Shown here: positions 10,655 through 22,060 of the stretch, piece after piece
How the letters are laid out: every line of letters starts with the position of its first letter
Position numbering within the stretch: position 1 is the first letter of the stretch
Assembly (NCBI RefSeq): GCF_012489685.1
Contig: NC_080042.1
Span: forward strand, 58,633,069 to 58,697,068
Length of the DNA: 64,000 bases
Source: Lotus japonicus
Lineage: Eukaryota > Streptophyta > Magnoliopsida > Fabales > Fabaceae
Reading direction: 5' to 3'
Position numbers and translations under genes: made by a program
The notes under the pieces: generated by a model
What the model was told of the DNA's origin: nothing
The model's input: the letters and a program-made list of their open reading frames with translations, nothing else
Database searches by the model: none

Positions 10655-11982
10655 TCATTTAAAGGAAAGTTCACAAGTTGTAGAGCTCCTCGTGCATGAG
10701 GATAGTTTTTTAAAATTCTTATGCTTTCCTTGTCGGCTTACTGTAGATTCACTACATATTGTCATCCTCTTTAAAAAAATTCCATTATGGAGAATATATC
10801 TTGCAAATTGAAACTCACCTCCGGTCCCTCTATAATCATTTAGATAACAACTTTTAAGTTGTAATAGAATGCATTCAGGAACTGATGGCGGGTATTGCCA
10901 GTCTCCTACTTCTTCAAATCCATCAAACGCATGGCCATGCAAATGTGGCTGTCAACAATAAACACAAAATAAATAAATGAAAACATACATGTAAGGAGTG
11001 TAAAAAAAATCATTTAAGCCTCTAAACACACCTGCTCAATGAGAAGAGCTTGAAGCTTGGGGCAATACTTGAGAAATTCCACAACCTCACCCCAATCGTT
11101 ATTACAATGTCTATAGAAAAGCTCGAGACGGGTTAAATTGTGAAACATGGGAAAGTAAGGGTCAGTGCCTGGATGTTCATCATGTGAGAGTTCCCAACCA
11201 AACTGCATGAGTTACAATAACAAGCAAGAAATAATTAAGTATCCCATTTTCCTTAAGAATAATGCATAAATCACATTACCTACCCCATTTAAGTGCAAGA
11301 ACTCGACATTGCTAACCACCTTCATGAGAAAAAGTTTGTCCATCATTGAAAACTCTGCTCTGACCAACTTGGGTAGAGTTTTAAACTCCTTATCCGTGAG
11401 CTGACTACCAAATTCTAAATTCTCTGCTTTGAAATCCTCGAGAACAGGACATCCAGAAAGAAGCTCGGCGAGACATCCGAGTTTTGAGAAAAACACATCT
11501 TCCATATGCAGGGTTGTAAGGAAGGGAAGATCAACAGAGCTGTTAAGAGGCTTCAAATCTACCAGCTGCAGCTTGAGAACTACAAGAGTTTTGCAAGTGA
11601 AGATGGCGGGTGTTAGTTGTTGATAGCCGATGGAGATATCTAGGTGGTGAAGTCCTCCGCATTGCACCACGGCATTAAGCCATATTTTGATATTGGCAAT
11701 ATGACAATAAGGAGAAAAGACACAATTGAGGCGGAATTTTTGGATGGGTTGGAGGAGATTTCGGGAGAGGATGACTGCGTACACGGACTGAACAAAGCGA
11801 GCATAATCTTCTTTGGTTATGGCATAGTTGGCATCGTCGAAGTCGAGAGTGGGGAGTGATCGCCAGAGTGATTTCCACTTCTTCGAGAGAACGCTTGTTG
11901 CAACCGCTTTCTTTGTTGGGAGAAAAGAGAGGATGTGGCTGAGAACTTCCTCCGGTAAATTGCTAATCCTATCGTCTTCCAT
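10655..11982 (-). CDS. F-box/LRR/FBD protein (copy A), three exons
   Basis: Exons 11284-11982, 11032-11202 and 10655-10948 join in frame to 387 residues. The F-box is at residues 4-45 (ISNLPEEVLSHILSFLPTKK, then WKSLWRSLPTLDFDD). LRR-like segments follow (LHHLDISIGY, CKTLVVLKLQLVDLKPL, LPFLTTLHMEDV, CLAELLSGCP). The FBD region is at the C-terminus (SVPECILLQLKSCYLNDYRG, FARYILHNGIFLKRMTI, FKKLSSCTRSS). Donors GGG|GTAGGT and CAG|GTGTGT and acceptors GCAG and ACAG are normal. The predicted role is substrate choice in an SCF ubiquitin ligase. The ATG at 11982 is preferred: the codon at 12000 is TTG, and the other copies begin at the equivalent methionine. No disabling mutation is seen, so it is probably functional. 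Confidence 0.85.
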
Positions 11983-12219
11983 AGCAAATTTTGAATGCAA
12001 ATTCAGAAATCAGAGAATTGAATCTAATCTTACAGGTTCGTTGGTCTCCATGCACGGTCCATGGGTACGGTGATGCCGGAGTTGCTGCGTTTGCTACGGG
12101 AGATAAACCTAAAACTGAGTTTGACGGTGTCTACGTAATGTATGTGGTGAATATTACTCTCCTAGAATTCACGCTCAACACAAGGGTATCTTTTTTTTTC
12201 AATTTTACAAAAAATTAAT

Positions 12220-12850
12220 AGATAAAATTAACAGGAAAAAAAAACAGAAGTGAATATACATGCAAGTATTATTAAAACACTTGGTATTTAAAAATGGGGC
12301 TTAATTGTGAGGTGATCCAATGGCCATAAGCCCTAATAGCATTGTAATCGGTCCAAATGTTTATAATGAAGGGGAATTAAGTAGAGTAAAGTTTTTTAGA
12401 ATTCTTTAATTCCCCAATGGGGTCAGGTCGGTTGGGGGCGGGGAGTGCTTCCGCTCTCCATCTTGGTTTCCCTCACTTGTCCCCATATCCATCTCTATAG
12501 TGGATTAATTTTTCCATTATATTTGTTTCACATCCCCTCAACGGGATTCCCAACACGCCATTAAAAGTTAAAAAATATAGAAAACTCATTAATTTATGTA
12601 ATTAATTTAAAAATTATATATATACCAATAAGGTCTAACACAACTGTACATAATTGAGTTCATTAAGAATCTAGTACAGGGCTCGATCTCTAGATAGTGC
12701 ATATGAAGAATCATTTGTTAAAAGAGACATACTCAGACCCTCAAATAATTAGTCGCGTGGCTACCACACTACACTCTTAGATAAATAGGTTGACAAGATT
12801 ATAAGTTACTTACAAATGAAAATAAGTATGTTTGGACTTCCTAAGACCTA
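12220..12850. other. Intergenic, no gene seen
   Basis: AT-rich sequence with one GC-richer patch (about 12415-12560, GGGGTCAGGTCGG...CAACGGGATTCCC) that resembles the outer part of a plant DNA transposon, but without a recognisable end or target duplication. Confidence 0.3.
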
Positions 12851-12851
12851 A

Positions 12852-14510
12852 GGTTGCGTTTGGATGAGGGATTGTAGAAATTCAAGGAATTTTAAATTCT
12901 AGGGAATTCAATTGATTCAATTAAATTCCCTTGATTTTCAAATTCCATTGTTTGGATAAAGAAACGAAATTCCCTCAATTGTAAAATTCTTTGTTTGGGT
13001 AATATAATTTGATTTCCTTAAATTTTTTTTAATCTTAATATAATAATAATAATGATAATTTTTTAATCTTAATTAATAAACCTAAAATCGGCCATAAACC
13101 ATAAAAATCGGCAGAAAAATCTAAAATCGGCCCAAAACCCTAAAATTGAATTTAAACCCGAAAGTCGGCCGAAAAACCTAAAATCAGCCATAAACCATAA
13201 AAATCGGCTGTAAACCCGAAAGTCGGCCATAAACAATAAAATCGGCCAAAAAACCTAAAATCAGCAATAAACCCTAAAAATCGGCAGAAAACCCTAAAAT
13301 CGACATTAGACCCAAAAGTCGGCCGAAAAACCTAAAATCGGCCTAAACCCCTAAAATCGACCTCAAACCCTAAAATCGGCCAAAAAAAACCTAACATCGG
13401 CGAAAAACCCTAAAAATCGACCTCAAACCCAAAAGTCGTAAAAAACCCTAATATCGATCAAAAACTTAAAATCGGCCATAAACCCAAAAATCGGTCGGAA
13501 ACCCAAAAATCGACTCTAAATCCTACACGAACTCTAAAATCGGCCGAAAACCTAAAATCAGCTAAAACCCCTAAAATAGACCCTAAATTTACTAAGGGTC
13601 ATTTTTAGGGTCTACAACTGATTTTAGGGTTTTCTACTGATTTTTGGGTTTAGGTCAGGTTTAGGTCGATTTTAAGCTTTTCAACCGATTATAGGATTTC
13701 AGCCGATTTTTGGGTTCCGGGGGTCGATTTTTAGGTTTTCAGCCGACTTCAGGTTTTTGGCCAATTTTCAGGTCGATTTTAGGTTTTTGACAGATTTTAG
13801 GGTTTTCGGCTGACTTTAGGTATTCAGCCGACTTTAAGGGTTCGAGTAGGGTTTATGGCCGATTTTAGGGTTTTCGGCCGATTTTAGGTTTTTTGGCCGA
13901 CTTTCGGGTCTATGGCCGATTTTAGGGTTTTAGGTTTTTCAGCCGACTTTGGGGTTTATGGCCGATTTTAGGGTTTTTGGCCGATTTTAGGTGTTTCGGC
14001 CGATTTTAAGGTTTATGGCCGATTTTAGGGTTTATGGCTGATTTTAGGTTTTTCGACCGACTTTCGGGGTTAAGGTCGATTTTAGGGTTTTAAGGCGATT
14101 TTTAGGTTTTAGTGTCGATTTTAGGTGTTTCGGCCGATTTTAGTGTTTAAGGTTGATTTTAGGTGTTTTGGCTGATTTTAAAGTTAAAGTCGACTTTTGT
14201 GTCGATTTTACGTTTTTCGGCCTATTTGATGTTTTAAGCTGATATTGAGTTTTGAACTTATTTTAGAGAGAGATGAGGAATTTAAAATTCCTTTTATTTT
14301 TTGGTCATTTCAATTCCCTTGAATCTAGTAAGTTAAAATACCTAGTTAAATTCCCTTGAATTTAGAATTCTTACAAAAATATGTGCAAATAAGATATTTC
14401 ATAGCAAAGCATTTTAAATAAATAAAAAATAGTTTTCCGATGAATAAAAAACATTTTAAATACCTTCTAAAATTACATTCCCCAAAAAATTACCTCATCC
14501 AAACACTACC
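12852..14510. mobile_element. Large inverted-repeat element (PIF/Harbinger-like ends)
   Basis: The ends are inverted: left GGTTGCGTTTGGATGAGGGA, right (other strand) GGTAGTGTTTGGATGAGGTA. The flanking trinucleotides are TAA and TAC, near the 3-bp TAA/TTA expected for PIF/Harbinger. Sub-terminal AATTCCCTTGAAT-type blocks also face each other. The interior from about 13060 to 14240 is a large palindrome of short tandem units (separate entry). No transposase frame is present. Assignment to PIF/Harbinger is inferred from end sequence and target size. Confidence 0.5.
13060..14240. repeat. Inverted array of CCCTAAAATCGGC-like tandem units
   Basis: The left arm (about 13060-13590) is a run of degenerate units of roughly 16-20 bases with the consensus AACCCTAAAATCGGCC. 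The right arm (about 13600-14240) carries the complement, GGCCGATTTTAGGGTTT, again in tandem. The turning point is near 13590-13620. A transcript would fold into a hairpin several hundred bases long. Each unit contains the plant telomere heptamer CCCTAAA fused to ATCGGC. Confidence 0.85.
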
Positions 14511-14989
14511 TACAAGTTTATTGAAAACTATATTTTATATTAAGGTGTTTAAATATGCAATAAATTAATTTTTAAATATATTTTTAAATCATTATACATG
14601 TCAATATGCTCAAATCTTTTGGTCTTGACACATGTCGACACTCCTTTGATATATGATTGTATGATCCTCCCAACAAATGTATTTTTTTGGTTTAAAATTT
14701 GTGCTCTCAATCTTACATATGCTAGTTTGCTTACCACTAAACTAACCCTTTATTGATCCAGTATGTTTAACTCTATAAACAAAACAAAAACTATAAAATT
14801 TAATATATAATTAATTATATAAGAGGGGGTAACATGTGTTTGGAAACCACTCTATGAGGAACAATCATTGTGTGAACACAATATCAATAAGCAAATATAA
14901 TTAAGTTTTGAGAACTCCATTCTATATATAGATCCTTTATATGATACATTCTCTCACTCTCACATAATAACTCTTCTCACTCTCACATA

Positions 14990-15013
14990 AAAACTTCATT
15001 CTCTTCTCACTCT

Positions 15014-15062
<49 letters not shown>
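14990..15062. repeat. (TA)n microsatellite and CTCTCACAT repeats
   Basis: A run of about 22 TA dinucleotides lies at 15017-15061. It is preceded (14950-15016) by imperfect tandem copies of TTCTCACTCTCACATA. It is a length-variable locus of no evident function. The rest of 14510-15300 is AT-rich and holds no gene I can see. Confidence 0.85.
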
Positions 15063-15064
<2 letters not shown>

Positions 15065-15317
15065 CTTTAACTACCTTACAAATGAACAATGTGAATGGGC
15101 TAATTTATAAAAAGAAGAAATTTACTAATAAGAGAAAATATGTATTTATATTAATTTATTATTTGAACTTTTAAAAGATTCTATCTTTCAGTATACCTAC
15201 ACTAAATAAAATTTTCTTATTTGATAAAAAGAAATCAAATTTTAAGATTATATTAAATTTTAAAATATGTGAATAAAATTAAACTTCAGTGTGTCTCAAC
15301 ATGTCTTTTTTTTTTCT

Positions 15318-15700
15318 GCAGTGATTTGGAATGTTTGGAAGTGGCGCAACAACTATGTGTTTGGCGAGAGTCCTTGACCTGAAAGCGTGGTTCTTCGCAA
15401 GGTACAACAGGATGTGATTGAATTTAGTCGATGGGGAACGTATCGTCATCCAATTATGTGTGGAGGATTACTAGCTCAAGGAGGAGTTGCTCTCCATTGG
15501 GCAAGTGTTGGCACGCCATTGACAAGTGTCTCTATGGCATACACATCGAGAGCATAATTTGGTGGCAGATGCACTGGCGAAGACCACGGCGAGGGATGGA
15601 GGGAACTTGAAAATTTGGCGTCTCCCTCCATCTCATATTGTTCCCATCCTGTGTCAGGATGCCCTAGTTTAGTTTATCTTATTTTCCCATGTAACAAAAA
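15318..15700 (+). pseudogene. LINE 3' fragment (RNase H-like tail)
   Basis: Broken frames give WNVWKWRNNYVFGES, then after a stop VLRKVQQDVIEF and finally REHNLVADALAKTTARDGG, typical of the RNase H-like domain at the end of plant non-LTR retrotransposon proteins. It ends ...CCATGTAACAAAAAAAAA, a LINE-like 3' tail also seen in reverse at 17125-17140. Frameshifts and stops make it inactive. Confidence 0.6.
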
Positions 15701-15764
15701 AAAATCGGTCAAATACAAAGTTAAAATGTTAATTGCTAAGTAAAAAATTATTGATTATTTGATA

Positions 15765-15933
15765 GAGTTGTCTAAATGACCCATGTGGGTTTCTAATCCA
15801 TAATTCATTGGACCAATGAGATTTTTTATAAATAAGTTAATACATAAAATATAGAAATTATAACTCATATCTTCAATGTGATTGGACGATGAATTATTTA
15901 ACCCAAACTTTCTCATGGTCATTTAGACAACCC
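15765..15933. mobile_element. MITE with GTTGTCTAAATGACC ends, copy 1
   Basis: Inverted ends GAGTTGTCTAAATGACC (left) and GGGTTGTCTAAATGACC (right, other strand). The flanks TATTTGATA and TATTTGGTA agree at 8 of 9, suggesting a Mutator-type duplication. A second member is at 16102-16267. Confidence 0.65.
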
Positions 15934-16101
15934 TTTATTTGGTACCATTAAAACCATAATTATATATTTGTTTGTGTAATTTAATTTTCAAACTAACAAA
16001 AAAATTTAAATGCACCGGCTTTTTTTTCTTCACAGAACAACGTAAATGCACCATCTTTTTGTCAAGAACTTTGATATTCTCACACTTCTGTTTTTATTAT
16101 G

Positions 16102-16267
16102 GGGTTGTCTAAATGACTCATGTGCGTTACTAACCCAAAACTCAGTGAACCAATAAGATTTTTCTAAATAAATGAATAAATAAAATATAGAAATTCCAAC
16201 CCATTAATCTTCAATGTGATTGGACAATTAGTTATTTAACCCAAACTTTCTCATTAGTCATTTAGTT
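16102..16267. mobile_element. MITE with GTTGTCTAAATGACT end, copy 2
   Basis: Begins GGGGTTGTCTAAATGACTC and follows the copy at 15765 base for base with scattered changes (CCAATGAGATTTTT/CCAATAAGATTTTT, CTTCAATGTGATTGGAC). The right end stops at AGTCATTTAG, so the terminal few bases are lost. Confidence 0.6.
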
Positions 16268-16639
16268 TTCATCTATTTTTCTTCCTATTGCTCCCTCTAT
16301 TCTATCACATCACTTATCATATCATCATTTCTCTTTCATTTATTTCTATATCTCTCTAGAGGTGGAGACCTGTATAAGCACCACTTTCCCTTTGTCAAGT
16401 ACATACATACAATGTCTTTTATTTTTATTTTTTTACATTTGTATTAATATTAACGTTTGTGTGCATTTTATTCCAATTGACACATAATTATTTGTTGTTT
16501 CAATTAATTTTTCTAAGTTGGAAATAAGATGAAAGAGAAAAAATGTAAGATTTTAACATTTAAGATGACAAAGTTAGAGATATATATTTAAGGGGAGAAA
16601 TGAGAGAATAATTGGATGACGATACATTTTTTTATAAGC

Positions 16640-17560
16640 AATTATTTATTGAAGGGGGTGGGTACAAGGCGTACCCCAACCCGTTACATAAAAGTCTCAC
16701 ATTTACTGTGAGAGCAAGTTTCTAGAGCCTGCATAAATCTCATGAGATTACAAAACAACAAAGCATGAAAATGGTTCACAATACCACACAAAAATTGCAT
16801 GATGAAAGTTTTTATTCTTTGCCTTCAACCACACCCAAGCTTTGATTCGAACTTGCTAAAAAACCACCCCCCGATTCTATCTCCTCCTTCCAGAAAACCT
16901 TACCGTTCCTTCGTATCCATAGTTGGCAAACCACTGCAACCCATATTACTAAGAGTCCCTTCCTAACCTGAACTGATCTGTCCAATGTAGATGTCGTTTT
17001 GGTTGTAAAGATTTTTTTTTTGCCAAAACAAACCCAAAAAAGTAAATTAACGTTGTCGTTTTAGTCTCTAAATCTCACCCAGGAATTAAATAATAATAAT
17101 AAGAATTATTATTATTATAGACATTTTTTTTTGTTACAAGAGAAATGTTAAACAAAAGCAAAAAACTAGTCTAAGGCATCAAAGTAGGACGCAATAACAT
17201 CCGCCGAAGGAAGCCGCCAAACTCGCTGATAAGAACCCTCTCTAGAAGCTTGTCTAGTCAAGAAGTTTGCTATATTATTCTTCTCCCTCGGGACACAAGC
17301 GGACTGCCTAACCCCAACCTAGCAACACCTGAACACGTTGAATTGTGACCTGTGCCGAATAACTGGAGATGTTAGCCACCGGTTTCCTGCAATCAGAAAC
17401 ACAGATCACCTCCCTAAAGCCAAAATCCCAAGCATGCTTCATACTTGTCTCCCCAGCCAACACTTCCGGTAGAAAACAACTCCATGCCCAAAACTAACAG
17501 CTATGCTTGAAACCCAGGCCCTATGGGCATTATGAATATAAGCGGCACATCCATGCGATG
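16640..17560 (-). pseudogene. LINE 3' fragments, probably two
   Basis: On the minus strand, 16990-16740 still reads like the zinc-binding end of a plant LINE protein (CQLWIRRNGKVFWKEE). The segment 17560-17130 reads like an RNase H-like tail (ANFLTRQASREGSYQ) and ends CTTGTAACAAAAAAAAA. Stops and frame changes run throughout. The two pieces are separated by an AT-rich stretch with a GTTTTAGTCTCTAAATC motif. Confidence 0.45.
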
Positions 17561-17679
17561 CATGACTGAATTCCAACTACCATTAAATTAGATTTTATTA
17601 GATATTATATTTCAAAAAATATTAGATATTCATAATCCATATCTTTAGTTTTTGGTTACATCATAATCAGTATCTGGTT

Positions 17680-18010
17680 GTGAGGTCTTTCATCTCCATG
17701 GATATAGAGTTTCGGGGTCATGTTCAAGCCTGCAGAACCTCATAACGACTGCAACCTCCGCGACGTGCTCAACCTCATCCAAGTTGGCCTCACACCCTCT
17801 GACGCGGCCGACAACCTCCCTGACCTCGGCACCGGCGGCTGGTCCTTCATGTGGCAGTTCAACTTCAGAGACTTCAACCCCTCCCGTGACGCCCACGCTA
17901 CGGACTCCATCAAACTACTTTGCCATCAGTGGATTGATTTTGACCTCAACGCTGTCGCGGGATTGACCAGAGCCTTCCCACCCGCTTGGAGGATAGGGCG
18001 GCTGAGAAGT
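17680..18010 (+). pseudogene. CCR4-associated factor 1 (CAF1) deadenylase pseudogene
   Basis: The DNA encodes, in shifting frames, ISMDIEF (the D-x-E motif of DEDD deadenylases) at about 17690, then from 17720 [45 protein letters not shown] and IDFDLN, close to the N-terminal half of plant CAF1 subunits of the CCR4-NOT complex. A frameshift lies near 17713 between the first two parts. A second near 17950 turns the expected NRCRGID into NAVAGLT. The piece has no introns and ends near 18010 without the rest of the nuclease domain. A decayed, truncated gene copy, possibly a retrocopy. Confidence 0.75.
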
Positions 18011-18029
18011 GTCTGGGTCCAATAGTTTG

Positions 18030-18600
18030 CTCACAGTGCATGCATTTGTGAAGATTATAGACACTTATTTTGGGAAAGATGGGCATAAGAAACATGTCAA
18101 TATCTTATATGGTTAGAGTTAGATTTGTCTTTTGGTTTGACTCACCATCAATCTTATTCAAATGAGTAGGATCGTTGAAACCACGTCGATCTAGACTAAA
18201 ACAAATTCATGCTACTTGATTTACATGATTTGTTGTAGAAGAGTTATAGACCTCTATTAGTTAAATGAATATTAATACAAGTTCAATTGATTTTTTTATC
18301 TTTTGAACATTTTTTTTTTTAAATTAGCGTGACTACTACTTACGTTGTGTTTATTTGTTTATATTAAAACTATGATTTTAATTAGAGATTTTACAAATCA
18401 ATTGCGTTCTAATATCTAAGTTCAAAGAGACTCTATAACCAAGTCTATAGTGGTTCGCTAACAATAAAAAGAAAAGAATAAACTTGAAATTTTCTCAGAC
18501 TAAATTTGTAGGCCAGCAATAGGTGCAAGTTGAGTCAAGGTAGAGCTTTTGGATATCTTGATGAGAGCCAAAATATAAACCAAAAAATCATTAAAATGGT
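18030..18600. other. Intergenic, no gene seen
   Basis: AT-rich sequence between the CAF1 pseudogene and the uncertain gene that follows; no repeat boundary or coding frame is convincing. Confidence 0.3.
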
Positions 18601-18634
18601 AGTCTCTGCCTGATATGTTCTAAGGGACAATCTT

Positions 18635-20690
18635 TACCTGTGGTTCCAGATGAAGATAGATTGGAGAGTAATGATCTGATCTGCCAAGAGTTAAATCAAA
18701 TGTTAAGGTGAGCAACACACTACTTAAAAACAATATTTCTTGTAAAGGTACAAGCATATTCCAAAATCTGTCCATCCAGAAACAATGAAACACGATTACA
18801 CGACCCATGATCTTCTTGTATCCCAACACTCAGGTCTCTCAAAGTTAAAGCTGTGAGAAAGCTGAAACCAATTGATTTCCCGTTTGGAAGCAAACAAAAA
18901 AGCACTTATTGGAGCTTATTTAGTGTTTTCTTAGTAGATAAGCTCCAATAAGCTCTAATAAGCCGTATCCTAACGGCCCTTAAAGCGCTTGGCTTTCCAT
19001 AATCATAAAATTGAGAAGCAACCACACGTCGACAAGGAAATGGATCTAAAAGCTAGAAATTCTGAAAATAGTACATTAGAGGATCTAGTTTCTGATCTGG
19101 ACAGAAAAAAAGGAGTCATAGATCACACCTAGCGACCATTTAGAAACATACAAACCAGGTCAAACACAAAAAATATGCGAATTCACTAATCATCCTGGTT
19201 GAACCTGAAAGGGAGCAGGTATGCTGCATACCTGTTTAAACCTCTGACTGTTCTTATCAGCCTGCAACCAGAAGCAAATACTTCATAAGCTTAAGGAATG
19301 CAAATAGAGGCAAAGACTTAGAATTGATTGGAACATGTGAGAGCACAGGAAGTAAAGTATAAAGCTTTTTTATTGGACATTGCTGATAAATAAACTGATG
19401 AATGGCTTAGAAAGACCTTCAAAGGGAAAGGACTATTACCTCACAATTGGATCAGTAAAGGTAGAGAAAAAGGTGTCATAATCAAGCATCAGAAAATGTC
19501 TGGACCAATCAAGGAGTACAGAAGCACCGATCTGGAACAAAATCAAATTCTTAATCTCCTACTCCCTCCGTTCCTTATTAACTGTCCACTTTGAAGAAAA
19601 AATTGTGTTCTTATATATCTGTCCACTTAGAGTTTTAAGAGAGCATTAATTGATGTTTTTCCAAGAAATGTCATTGGAGAAACAATAAATGAAGAAAGAT
19701 AAAATACATTCTAAAGGGTTATATAGGAAAACAAATAATACTTTTATGAAAATCAACACAATTAATTGTTTTCCTTAATTTGTGTGAATCATCTCTTCTT
19801 GGACAGATAAATAGGAACGGAGGGAGTATATCATGACTTACCTAAATCTTTAGTGAAAAAGACATATACAAAATAAAATGAAATAATTGGCTAAAGAGAT
19901 TGAACTCGGAGACACCAACTTTTACTCTTTCGTTTCATTCTTAATGCAGTTAACACAGAGCTTGGCATTGTAATCCTGAAAAATAAATAAATAAAGAGCA
20001 TATGCATGTTAGTTTGTGTTGCTTAGTTGAGGAAACAAGGGTTAATGAGTAATAACTAAGGACTTACAATATCCAAAAGAATGTTTGAGGCTTCTCCAAA
20101 AATTAGGTACTCACTTCCGCCAGGATATCCAAGAAATGAGATATTCCATGCACACAAACAGTCCCAGAAGCACCTGGTGCGTTGACACAATGTTATTATT
20201 GAATGTGTCATCTTGTAGTTAGACAAAGAGTCACTACTCGTTCTCGATATATAAAAACAGTATATTGCTTCCAGAGAGGGGGTAGATTTCAAACCAACAA
20301 AGCCAATATCATATTTGAGTGATGAAGCAATATAGTGATCAGAATCATGTCATAGCTATGAATCTATGATGATTTTGAGCAGGTTATAGTTATCAGAATC
20401 ATGTCACAACACAATGTGATAATATATACTAATAGGATAAAAAAAAACGAATTCCAAACAAAAATAGACTAATGCCTTCTAGATTCTCATAGCTAAGTTT
20501 GTCAAATATACACCACCACCACCAGAACGAGAATAAGTGCATTTTCGATTTCTAAACAAAGCAGTCGACGAATACAAAGTGAAATCGAAAGAAATGATGG
20601 ATTGGAAACTCATCAATGAAAGAAGCTTGAAGGCGTACAAAGCGCAGTAACACGAATGAAGATGGAGACGGGAGAACAATCGTCAAAATA
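18635..20690 (-). other. Possible multi-exon gene, unrecognised
   Basis: Several short minus-strand stretches have intron-like borders. Around 20056-20180 the DNA reads either CLCAWNISFLGYPGGSEYL or SGTVCVHGISHFLDILAE. After TTTCAG at about 19977, DYNAKLCVNCIKNE. After TTCCAG at about 19543, IGASVLLDWSRHFLMLDYD. After TTGCAG at about 19257, ADKNSQRFKQ followed by GTATGC. After GGCAG at about 18694, IRSLLSNLSSSGTT followed by GTAAAG. The pieces do not assemble into a family I know, and one candidate frame contains a stop. It could be a real low-similarity gene, a pseudogene or chance. A Stowaway MITE lies in one presumed intron. Confidence 0.25.
19562..19826. mobile_element. Stowaway MITE (Tc1/Mariner type)
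   Basis: A 265-bp element with inverted ends CTCCCTCCGTTCC / CTCCCTCCGTTCC (right end read on the other strand), flanked by TA dinucleotides at 19560-19561 and 19827-19828. This terminal sequence and TA target are diagnostic for Stowaway. No coding capacity. Confidence 0.92.
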
Positions 20691-20853
20691 GAGAAATAGC
20701 ACTCTATGCACTAACGTCATTCAATCACATTCTTCCATTTCCTATTCTAAATTTACTTAAATTCAAAATTAATTATGAGCTGGCAAAATGGAGGAATGCA
20801 ATTGCATGATTGTGTAAAACTTATTTTAAATTAATATTGACTAACATCTAGTT

Positions 20854-21453
20854 TTTCTTTTTGATACATCGGAAATGTAAATACAGTGAACAAAAACTAA
20901 GGAATGCCTAGGGCATCTTTGAGGATGATAACTTAGCTTGGAGCTCCAGGTCAGGCGAGTTCACCATAGAAAAACCCAGGGCTGAATCATGACAGCTAGC
21001 CAATCGGCTGCTGAATTAACCTCGCGCGATACCCAGTTGAGACGAACCTGCCATTGGAGTTGCAAGAGAGCTTTAATCTTGTTAACCAGAAGAAGCTGAT
21101 CTTGCGCAAGGGCCTGAGATCTATTTTGGATTGCATGAGTAAGGGTTTGACAATCCGACTCACACTGCAACTTGCGGGTACCAAGATTCCAAGCTAGCTG
21201 CAAACCATCACGCAGAGCAATGGCTTCAGCTAGAAAGGCGTCACCACAGTTACTCTTGTGCTGAAAACCGCTAACCCAATTACCCCTGTGATCACGAAGC
21301 AAACCCCCAGCTCCCATCACACTAGCCTCCTCGCAGTAACTTCCATCGACATTAAGCTTGACCAGGTCTTGTTGGGGTGGTCTCCAACCAATACTCATCC
21401 CTAGGCTTGCATCATCACCATCTGTTTGAAGGAAGCTATTATTTCATCATGCT
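20854..21453 (-). mobile_element. 5'-truncated LINE insertion
   Basis: A minus-strand 600-bp insertion bounded by 9-bp direct repeats CATCTAGTT (20845-20853 and 21454-21462). The 3' end is A-rich (TATCAAAAAGAAAA), as expected for target-primed reverse transcription. It holds the RNase H-like domain of a plant LINE (see the next entry) and lacks endonuclease and reverse transcriptase. Confidence 0.7.
20961..21398 (-). CDS. RNase H-like domain of truncated LINE
   Basis: An open 145-codon frame. KLNVDGSYCEEASVMGAGGL carries the first catalytic aspartate, AEAIALRDGL the glutamate, LQCESDCQTL the second aspartate, and REVNSAADWLA the last, which is the arrangement of plant LINE-encoded RNase H (the RVT_3 family). 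The frame is intact but is only the tail of a retrotransposon protein, and nothing shows it is expressed. The first methionine is just the first in the truncated copy and not a natural start. Confidence 0.7.
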   Translation of the reverse strand: MSIGWRPPQQDLVKLNVDGSYCEEASVMGAGGLLRDHRGNWVSGFQHKSNCGDAFLAEAIALRDGLQLAWNLGTRKLQCESDCQTLTHAIQNRSQALAQDQLLLVNKIKALLQLQWQVRLNWVSREVNSAADWLAVMIQPWVFLW

Positions 21454-21606
21454 CATCTAGTTAATTGCAAGGAATTTTTAATTTTTTATATGAATTATTG
21501 CTGCTATAGTATTGTCCTTTTTTTTAAGGACCGCTATATTGTCACTAAAAATAGTTTTTGTTGTAGTGTATATAATTTACTTTTCTAACATTTCATCATT
21601 AAAAAG

Positions 21607-22060
21607 TAGACACTTGATCGGGGAGCGACCAAACTACCCTAAAGACCGAGTGTAGGAAGAAGGTGGGGGACACGGTGAAGCAGGGTGAAGCTGAGACGGT
21701 TGGAGAAGGTCCCGGGAGGGGCTCTTGCAAGAGACTCCAATGTCAAAGTAAGTAGAGGAACGAGAGTGAGTGAGTGAAGAGATGAAGAGATGAGTTACCT
21801 TTAGAATGGAGGGATACCTCCCTTATATACTGGCCTTGGAGCTAGGGTTCGGCCATGCAACGTCATGCATGGCCAGTGCACGGGTCCCTCCCAGCCGTCG
21901 GATCACCTGCGATTCCAGCGGTGGCAGAGAGATCCTGTGGTTCGGAACCCTCCTTGGGATAGGCTTAGGCCCCTAGGTTTCTAGGGTGGTTGGAGGAAGT
22001 CAACTCCTAGGTTGTGGGGCCCACGGTTGTATCTAGTGGGAAGGTGGGTCCTACTGGGGC
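21607..22060. other. GC-richer segment, possible LTR or transposon piece
   Basis: The composition departs sharply from its surroundings. On the minus strand a TATATAAGGGAGGTATCC stretch (about 21810-21827) resembles a promoter with TATA box, as found in LTRs. No TG...CA ends or target duplication could be fixed. Probably a retrotransposon fragment. Confidence 0.25.

Noticed and set aside
12000..12000. Start of the F-box copy A protein at 12000
   Set aside because: The codon there is TTG; the ATG at 11982 matches the starts of the paralogues.
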